Source: Dactylorhiza incarnata (Eukaryota > Streptophyta > Magnoliopsida > Asparagales > Orchidaceae). Taken from it: DNA of 64,000 nt. The position numbers and the translations under genes are program-made. The stretch is from positions 2,046,001-2,110,000 of the forward strand of contig JAWHQI010000065.1 in NCBI GenBank assembly GCA_033032865.1, given 5' to 3'. Under the pieces are notes generated by a model. It was given only the letters and a program-made list of their open reading frames with translations, ran no database searches and was not told where the DNA came from. Shown here one piece after another: positions 57,660-64,000 of this stretch; the stretch's first letter is position 1, and each line of letters opens with the position of its first letter.

Positions 57660-58870
57660 GTGGTGGCTGCTTGTGTAATGAGGAAAATAAAAGAAGAGGT
57701 ACAGAAAAGGAAAAAACAAAACTACGAGTGAATTTTTAGGGTGTATTAGTGGGTGGTAAAAAGAGAAGGAGACAACTAAAGTGGGTGGGTGGAGGTGAAG
57801 GCTGGAGGTGTTAAAGAGAAATATGAAAGAGAGCGGGCGTGGCAGTTAGGGGAAAGAAACGGAATGGTTGTAGGCGTGGGAGAAATTAAATGAAGAGGAT
57901 GTGACAAAAGAGGGAGGGAAGAATATAGGTTTGAGAAGCTAGTGTATGAGGGGGTCAACTGTCAGTATGGGAAAAGTTAAGCTCCTTTTGGGTGGGGTAC
58001 ACGAGCCGTGAAAATAGGGCATGGAAGGTGCAAAAGTGGGTAAAATGAGAAAGCAAAAAAAGGCTTGGTAGTTTTACTGTACCTGACAAGGGTGTCGGGC
58101 ATGCAGGGGGCTCGAGAGGAAAAAAGAGGGGGTGGCGCGGGAAGGAGGGGGTAGGGAACCCGGGTGATTTGCTCGAGGTGGGGAGAGGAACCGATCGCGA
58201 GATCGGCGTGGGCGTCAACGACGATAGGAGGAAGGTCTCGCAGGAGAGCTGGCGGGAGGCGAAGATGTGCCGTAGGGCGAGGAAGTTCGCGCCTCGGCGA
58301 GGAGAAGTCAATGAGCTCGATGCGCGAGTCCCTAAAGTTCGTCGTCCAGTTGGAGGGAAAGGTCGGAAAGCAGATCCAACGGAGGAGTGTGCAACGACAG
58401 AAGCAACGCTGGAATGTCCAGGAGGCTGCGACTTGGATTGGCGCGGTTGCGGACAAGCGGGGGCATCAGCGTTGGTGAGGAGTGTCGAAGACATCATCAT
58501 GCAGCGCTGAAAGAGGAGAGCGGCTGGCATCTAGGGAATCGGGCTGGGCGTCGTTTGCTGTGGAAGACGGAGCTACTAGTGAGGGATTGTCCAAATGAGC
58601 CGCGAGACGTTGGAGACTCACTTGGAGAGAAGCGAGGATGCTGTCCTGGCCGTCGGGCGACGTTCGACGACGTTGAGGTGGGCGGCCGTCGTGGCAGAGG
58701 TGCGGGTGTGGCTCGGCTATGGTCGGGACGCGAGTGGGGTCGATGGATGCGGTACGGGCTCGGCGAGACAGACGTAGAACAATCAGTCGTGATTGGATGG
58801 CACGACGGAGCGAGCAGACAGGATCCTGATGGCTTGGAACAAGCAGACGGGGATGGCAGGTCAGACCATT
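57660..58870 (-). other. Internal sequence between the two chromovirus tail copies
   Basis: The minus strand is C-rich with overlapping ORFs (58972-58466, 58530-57955) full of P, S and R. One stretch (SILASLQVSLQRLAAHLDNPS) could be a gag N-terminus, since it follows the LTR of copy 2 as gag should. No firm domain. Confidence 0.3.
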
Positions 58871-59293
58871 GTTACAACCACGAAAATTATGCACAGTCGA
58901 GAACGCAAGAATGGACGTGGAAATATAATTGCATTGATTGAAAACGAACATACAAGATACAATTCGAAGCAAGCTCCGACCAAGCTCCCGGAGGCTGGGT
59001 CCTCCGAAGAACCTTCTCTCAAATGAGAGTAAAAATGACTAGTGATCCAAGATAACCCCAACACATACCCCTCTCCCTTATATAGATGAGGGAGGACAAT
59101 AATAATAATAATAATAAAATGATTATTAATTAATCAACATTAATTAATAATCATTAATTAATATTAATCAATCAAAGTCATACTAATTAATAACAAATTG
59201 TTTTATTCCACCAAATATATCATGGTGGCTTCCATAAGCGAGCTCTGGTGGTTCCGACGAGGGGTGGATCCTCCGACAAATGCGTGAGGGTAA
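58871..59293 (-). mobile_element. Chromovirus 3' end, copy 2 (pol tail plus LTR)
   Basis: It repeats copy 1 with an offset of about 1989 bp: GTTGTAAC at the LTR end, the same TTATATAGATGAGGGAGG, and a pol tail EIVTLTHLSEDPPLVGTTRA...LWKPP ending in TGA. It lacks about 300 bp found in copy 1 (57140-57440). Confidence 0.6.
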
Positions 59294-59319
59294 CAATCTC
59301 GCACGTGGAGATATCCCTC

Positions 59320-60462
59320 CATAGTCGTATCTTTTAATGGCAATCTCCTCTGGCGCGTCATCCAACCACTGTAGCTTTCGTTGTGCCTTCCAACAAACAT
59401 CTCTGATTGGCCCTCATAGAATCCTACGTACGACATCAAGCTTCAGGTTCCATCCTTACACGCCTTCTCTTTTTCAATTACCATGCCGACAAACAAAGAT
59501 CTGTCCTCTCCTTTTCAAAGCCAGCTTGTGCTTTCTTCAATTGATCACAACGTCATTCTTTCCATCAAGCCAACATCTTCCTCCTTCCCTTCCCCACATC
59601 TTTGCCGACACGCCCCTTCGCTTGTTTATCCACCCTCTTCATCTCCTTGGTTTTCATCTTAATTCTCTTCTAGTAGTTATAGAAGCCCAATGCCAACCAG
59701 GATTAATTAATCATTTGATTAGTTCAATTGATTAATTAATGCTTTAATTTTCAAAAAGACATCCACCATCATTCGCTGGTGCCTACGAAGATGTTATCAC
59801 CTCTCTTGGGTGCAAGAAATCCATGTCGCTGGTGTCGTAATGAAGCTGAACCTATGAAGTACCGATACTTCCTTGAGCACGTACCTATACCGAATATGTA
59901 TTTGGTACCGGTACGTACCCGATACTCGGCGGATACACCTGTTTCTCTAATCTGTAGATACACTTGGACTTGACAGATCGTTCTGCATATTGTGATAGGA
60001 GTATGCTTTTCTAAAGTAAACAAAATACTTCTACGTGTTTTTTGAAGAGAAATTTTTGTGACACATAAATGCTACTAGCGGTTTTGCTTATTATACCAAC
60101 AATTAGCTTCAGATTTAAGTATCTTTTATTCGTTAAAACTATAAAAATTTTGATTTAAAATTTATTATTTGTTTTTTACTATATATTTAAGGATTAGATT
60201 TTGCAAACTGGTTGTGTTTCTATTTGTTCAATATGAATTTTTCTACGTTTTGCATTCTCTCTTTTAAAAAAGGTCATGCGTGTGTGTGTGCGCATATATA
60301 TAAACATGTCCATATATATATATATGAAAATACATGTTCATGTGTCTATATAAGTCAATTTTAATTACGTCGTATACAAAACATACCCGTATAATTATTT
60401 TCTAGTTTCCCTTACCGACGCACTGGATACGTATCGTACCTGATACCCGTACCCGTACCAGT
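59320..60462. other. Intron stretch without recognised gene
   Basis: T/C-rich then AT-rich. Words such as GTACCGATACTTCC, CCGGTACGTACCCGATACT (59856-59930) and GATACGTATCGTACC...CCCGTACCAG (60425-60460) suggest the two ends of a degraded transposon. I could not define inverted repeats. Confidence 0.35.
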
Positions 60463-60945
60463 TGTTTGCCCAGAAAGCCCGCGACCTCCACTCATTGTTC
60501 AATTTTCCCGGTCTCAGCGGTCTCAAATTGGATGATCGCCCAGATCGTCAGATGCCTCCTCAACCGAGATTTTCTAAGTACCCAGCGGTCAAGACAGTGC
60601 GAGATCGCCGGCTCAAGCGGTCTGGTCGTTTTTCTTATTTTTGTTATTTGTACCGCATTTCCCTGCCCCGGCTCTCCTGTACCCCGGGCAGCCCGTAGTT
60701 TTCAGTTCTGCCCGTTTGGGCAGCCCCCACGTCTATAAATAGAGGGGTAGGGGTACCAGAAAAGGACCTTTTTGCTCGGAGGCTCCAGCTTACAACCTGT
60801 GTAAGCGGTCTCATTTCTTCGTGATCGCCATTTCGTGATCGTTTTCCCTTTGTTCCAGCATCTTCTGTCTTAGTAACCTGCACTTCGCAGTTTTCTCCCA
60901 TCCCCTTTAGTGTGAATTTTGGAGGTACCATTTTTGGCACCAACA
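60463..60945 (+). repeat. 5' LTR of the Tat-type element
   Basis: It starts TGTTTGCCCAGAAAG and ends TTTTTGGCACCAACA. Compare TGTTTTACCCAGAAA and the identical end in the LTRs at 46554/51543. TATA box TATAAATAG at 60734-60742. Confidence 0.85.
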
Positions 60946-60948
60946 GAA

Positions 60949-60968
60949 CGAACACGCGACCTTCAGAT
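60949..60968 (+). other. Atypical primer-binding site matching internal tRNA-Phe
   Basis: Three bases (GAA) after the LTR, a 20-nt stretch is the exact complement of ATCTGAAGGTCGCGTGTTCG. That string runs through the anticodon stem, variable loop and T arm of plant tRNA-Phe. It is conserved with the site at 51522. Confidence 0.5.
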
Positions 60969-61003
60969 TTCGAAGTGTCAGGTGAAATCCATAGACTTTC
61001 AAG

Positions 61004-63640
61004 ATGGTTGATCGTCGTAGAGGTCGTCCCCTGCGATCTCCCAGCGTTCCCCCTTCCGATCACAACCCGTTAGAAGCGCTTGAGCGCCGCTTCGAGCTTC
61101 GTGTTGAACAAGCTCTCCGTAAGGCCGCCCGAGCTAGGCAGGACGCCACCTCTGTTCAGCAGGAGATCGCGCGGTCTCAGCAGGAGGCCGCTCGAGATCG
61201 GCAAGAAGTCGTCCGGGCTCAGCAGGAGTCTGCGAAGCAGATTGAGGCTATGAACCAGGTTCTAGCCGCGATCTCCCAGAAGATTCTTCCCCAATCCTCT
61301 CAGGTCGCCACTCCAGACCGCATGGCAGGCGGTCACCCGAGCGATCACCCCGTTTTTCAGCCCGCAGCTCCTCAGCGATCTCAGCATGAGGAGTTCGCCG
61401 CCCGTCGTAATTCTTTTCGAACCGCAGCCCAGGGGCCTCCGGCTCAAACCCTGAATTTTGAAGAAGGGTTTGCTTACCCTCAAGATCCTCCTGCCTCTTT
61501 TCTTCCTCCTCCAGGACCTTCTGTTTTTGGGGAGCCTTCCCCCTTTACCGATGAGATTCGTCGGGATCCAATTCCTCATGGATTCAGAGAACCTCGCCTT
61601 CCAGTGTATACAGGAGAAACCGACCCAATGTGTCATCTTCAAGCCTTCGAATCTGCTGTTGCCCTCAGGACCATTTCAGATGGGGTAAGGTGCAAGCTGA
61701 TGGTCACCTCCTTTGATGGGTCGGTCATGGAATGGTTTTATAAGCTGCCTTGTCAATCTATCTCGAGCTTTGCTGCCCTGAGGCAAGAGCTCCTTCTAAG
61801 ATTTGTCACTGCGAAGAAAAGGAAGAGTGGTCCTGCGACCCTCTTCAAGATTAAGCAAGGCGACAACGAAACTGCGGCGCATTTCGTTGACCGTTTTCAG
61901 AAAGAGATCTTGGGAGTTAGGGATATGGATCCCGAGCTCTATATGGTGGCTTTGATCAGTGGTCTGCAGGAGGGTCCTCTGAAGTTCAAAGTCACAACCA
62001 AGGAGCCTAGTTCCTATCAGGAGCTGATCAGCATTGCCAATCGCTACATAGAAGGGGAGATCAACAACCCCACCTATGTGAGCAATTTGACAAACAGGGC
62101 CACTCAGAAAGGCTCTGCAGGATTTTATCCGGCTCCGTCCTCCTCAAAATCTCGACCAGAACTCCCACCTCCAGCTCCGAGAGGTAAGAATTATCGCAAC
62201 GGCCGCTTCAATCGAGGTAACCATTCTTTCCCACCTCAAGGTTCATTTCTTCAAACCCCTGCTATCCCTGCTCCGCAAGTCACCCCAGTCCACCAGATCC
62301 AGTACGCCCAACCTCCTCTTCTGCCCATTCCTTCGCTCTACAATGAATCCCAAGAGTCTTTTACAGACTTTGGTGTTTCTATGAGTGAAGTGCTCCAAAT
62401 CCTTCAAAAGCAACCCTTTTTCAAGAAGCCAGCTCCGCTAAACTCGGATCCAAAGACCAGAAATCCTACTCTCTACTGTGAGTACCATAGAGATAGGGGA
62501 CATTTGACAGAGGATTGTAGAGCTCTCCGCCTGTTCTTAGAGAAGCTTCTGAAGGAGGGTAAGCTTCGAGATCTCATCCAGAAGAATGATTCTTCCAAAG
62601 CCTCAACCTCCAAGGCTAAGGAAGTAGCGGAAGTCCATTGGGAATGCGAAGAAGTGGACGATATTGGCCATCTCGGCAATATCGGCTTTCCCAATGAATG
62701 CGTGGATGCTGATGACGAAGGCGCCTTAGGCAATCTCTTCTGCATTCACGGAGGTGCAGGTCCGGAATCTTCAAGGAAGGCGAGTCTGAAAAGGGTTTAT
62801 CAATCAGAGGTTGCTGCCACCTCTTCAACCCCGGTCCGAGGAACGGTCACTTTCGGTGATGAAGACCTTCCTCAGACCGCGATTCCCTTTGACGATGCGG
62901 TCGTCATCAAAGCTGTAATTGAAAATTATACAGTAGAGAAGATTCTGATTGACACGGGAAGTTCAGTCAATGTGCTCTTCAAACCTGCCTTCGAAGCGTT
63001 GAAGACAGGTAAAATCCTCCTTTCAACTGAAGGCCCCCTCTATGGTTTTTCAGGAGAGAAGAAAGAGGTAGAAGGGCTCGTCACTCTTTCTGTGATTCTG
63101 GGAGGGATAGTGAAGTTGGTCAAATTTATAGTCGTTGATGCTCCCAGTAGCTACAACGCCATCTTTGGAAGACCCTTCTTGAATGCCTATCAAGCCATCG
63201 TCTCCACCTACCATCAAGCGGTGAAGTTCGCCTTGAACGGCAAACAACACCGAATCAGGAGCGACCCAAGGAAAGCTAGGGAATGTTACGTAAAGACGGT
63301 CAACATGATTGTATCCTCTCCTCCCCAAGAAATCATGATGGCTGAATCAATCGAAGCTCCTGAACAAATCCAAGCTGCAGAGGAAGTTGAGGAGGATATA
63401 AGAGATGGAGTTCGCTTGGAACCTGCCCAAGCAACTCAAGATGTTCAGATCAGCGAGGAAGATGAGAGCAGAAGCCTCTCCATCAACGCTGAATTGTCTG
63501 AAGCTGACAAGGGTCAACTCATCTCTTGCCTTCTGCAAAATCTAGATATCTTCGCTTGGTCGGCAGATGACATGCCCGGAGTGGACCCGGATGTTGCTTG
63601 CCATCATCTCAATCTTGACCCAAACTTCATCCCGATCTAG
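61004..63640 (+). CDS. Gypsy Gag-protease, 878 aa, ending at an in-frame TAG
   Basis: It starts MVDRRRGRPLRSPSVPP 58 nt after the LTR. Residues about 27-100 form a coiled coil (LEALERRFELRVEQALRKAARARQ...). The gag core (GFREPRLPVYTGETDPMCHLQ, EWFYKLPCQSISS, NETAAHFVDRFQKEIL) lies at about 195-330. A zinc-finger-like CEYHRDRGHLTEDC is near 494. The retropepsin ILIDTGSSVNVLF is near 650, followed by a flap-like GFSGEKKEVEGLVTL and FNAIxGRPFL-like YNAIFGRPFLNAYQAI. The end (ISCLLQNLDIFAWSADDMPG) leads into RT. The TAG at 63638-63640 replaces the glutamine codon usual here. Otherwise the ORF is fully open. Confidence 0.9.
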   Translation: MVDRRRGRPLRSPSVPPSDHNPLEALERRFELRVEQALRKAARARQDATSVQQEIARSQQEAARDRQEVVRAQQESAKQIEAMNQVLAAISQKILPQSSQVATPDRMAGGHPSDHPVFQPAAPQRSQHEEFAARRNSFRTAAQGPPAQTLNFEEGFAYPQDPPASFLPPPGPSVFGEPSPFTDEIRRDPIPHGFREPRLPVYTGETDPMCHLQAFESAVALRTISDGVRCKLMVTSFDGSVMEWFYKLPCQSISSFAALRQELLLRFVTAKKRKSGPATLFKIKQGDNETAAHFVDRFQKEILGVRDMDPELYMVALISGLQEGPLKFKVTTKEPSSYQELISIANRYIEGEINNPTYVSNLTNRATQKGSAGFYPAPSSSKSRPELPPPAPRGKNYRNGRFNRGNHSFPPQGSFLQTPAIPAPQVTPVHQIQYAQPPLLPIPSLYNESQESFTDFGVSMSEVLQILQKQPFFKKPAPLNSDPKTRNPTLYCEYHRDRGHLTEDCRALRLFLEKLLKEGKLRDLIQKNDSSKASTSKAKEVAEVHWECEEVDDIGHLGNIGFPNECVDADDEGALGNLFCIHGGAGPESSRKASLKRVYQSEVAATSSTPVRGTVTFGDEDLPQTAIPFDDAVVIKAVIENYTVEKILIDTGSSVNVLFKPAFEALKTGKILLSTEGPLYGFSGEKKEVEGLVTLSVILGGIVKLVKFIVVDAPSSYNAIFGRPFLNAYQAIVSTYHQAVKFALNGKQHRIRSDPRKARECYVKTVNMIVSSPPQEIMMAESIEAPEQIQAAEEVEEDIRDGVRLEPAQATQDVQISEEDESRSLSINAELSEADKGQLISCLLQNLDIFAWSADDMPGVDPDVACHHLNLDPNFIPI

Positions 63641-64000
63641 CAGAAGAAGAGGTCTGTTGCAACTACTCTAGCACAGCCTATCCGTGAAGAGGTAGAGAAG
63701 CTCCTGAAGGCAAAGTTTGTCCAACCAATCCAATACCCAGAATGGGTGTCAAACGTTGTAATGGTAAAAAAGTCGGGTGGAAAGTGGAGGATGTGTGTTG
63801 ACTTTACCAAACTCAATAAAGCTTGCCCCAAGGATTGCTACCCCTTGCCTCGGATAGATTCTTTAGTAGATTCTGCGGTAGGTTATTCTTTTATGAGTTT
63901 TTTAGATGCTTTTTCAGGTTACCATCAAATCAGAATGCATAAACCAGATATACCTCATACTTCATTTATCACAAATGATGGTTGCTTCTGTTATCTCGTA
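63641..64000 (+). CDS. Reverse transcriptase N-terminal part (same frame after the TAG; truncated by window)
   Basis: In frame with the gag-protease ORF, the 120 codons after the TAG are open to the edge. They encode QKKRSVATTLAQPIREEVEKL, VSNVVMVKKSGGKWRMCVDF, NKACPKDCYPLPRID and FLDAFSGYHQIRMH. These are RT motifs up to the first catalytic aspartate region (LDAFSGYHQI). The TAG is therefore the only barrier between protease and RT in view. Confidence 0.85.

Larger units (their letters stand above)
54819..64000 (+). other. Intron 8 of the anthranilate synthase gene, at least 9.2 kb (runs off the window)
   Basis: No downstream anthranilate synthase exon (VTKYGSV... onward) is seen before the right edge. 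The first about 1.1 kb is featureless AT-rich DNA. After 55949 the region is transposon-derived. Confidence 0.65.
60463..64000 (+). mobile_element. Tat-type Ty3/gypsy element, 5' part (continues past the window)
   Basis: The 483-bp 5' LTR is followed by a PBS-like site, gag-protease and the start of RT, all on the plus strand. The 3' LTR is off the right edge. It shares LTR ends, TATA region, PBS-like site and gag family with the gag-only element at 46554, but its LTR lacks the hairpin array. RT motif DFTKLNKACPKDCYPLPRID is typical of the Tat/Ogre group. Confidence 0.88.

Noticed and set aside
57955..58972. Overlapping P/S/R-rich ORFs on both strands
   Set aside because: GC-rich composition keeps several frames open. 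At most a small gag-like piece is plausible.

Overview
The window is nuclear DNA from a flowering plant with a repeat-rich genome. The evidence is an intron-split gene for a chloroplast-type anthranilate synthase alpha subunit, surrounded and invaded by Ty1/copia and Ty3/gypsy LTR retrotransposons of types seen only in plants. There is no bacterial operon, CRISPR array or rRNA/tRNA gene. I cannot name the species.

Positions 1-31583 are a nest of retroelements. The outermost is a minus-strand Sirevirus-like copia element C (3' LTR remnant at 15056-15175, 5' LTR at 30379-31583). A Tekay-like chromovirus G (16466-24883, minus, target duplication CATGA, intact pol, broken gag) sits inside C. The 3' LTR of C is also split by a plus-strand Sirevirus-like element B (10277-15055). 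B is in turn split by a minus-strand Sirevirus-like element A (1-10276), whose pol carries a 1784-bp solo LTR (2428-4211, target duplication GAGAC). A and B both carry a third ORF downstream of pol, and both have clustered polypurine tracts or U3-like sequence near it.

Positions 31584-64000 hold the host gene. Eight in-frame exons (32892-54818) encode the transit peptide and the first 433 residues of anthranilate synthase alpha, which makes anthranilate from chorismate for tryptophan synthesis. Exons 1-7 are compact. The intron between exons 7 and 8 is 17.6 kb, and the next intron is at least 9.2 kb and runs off the right edge. Both introns are filled with transposons: a Tat-type LTR flanked on both sides by internal sequence with an antisense ORF, an RTE LINE tail, a SINE candidate, a gag-only non-autonomous gypsy element (46554-52991, target duplication TGGAC), tandem fragments of another chromovirus, and the 5' part of a Tat-type gypsy element (60463-64000).

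The most unusual structures are these: (1) a 22/25-unit minisatellite of palindromic hairpin units with compensatory arm changes in the LTRs of the gag-only element; (2) a putative primer-binding site matching an internal segment of tRNA-Phe rather than the usual 3' end, shared by the gag-only element and its likely autonomous relative in the next intron; (3) an 83-nt putative spliceosomal intron between gag and pol of the Tekay-like element; (4) a copy of LTR-promoter-like sequence upstream of the third ORF in element A; (5) the very large introns of an essential-pathway gene.
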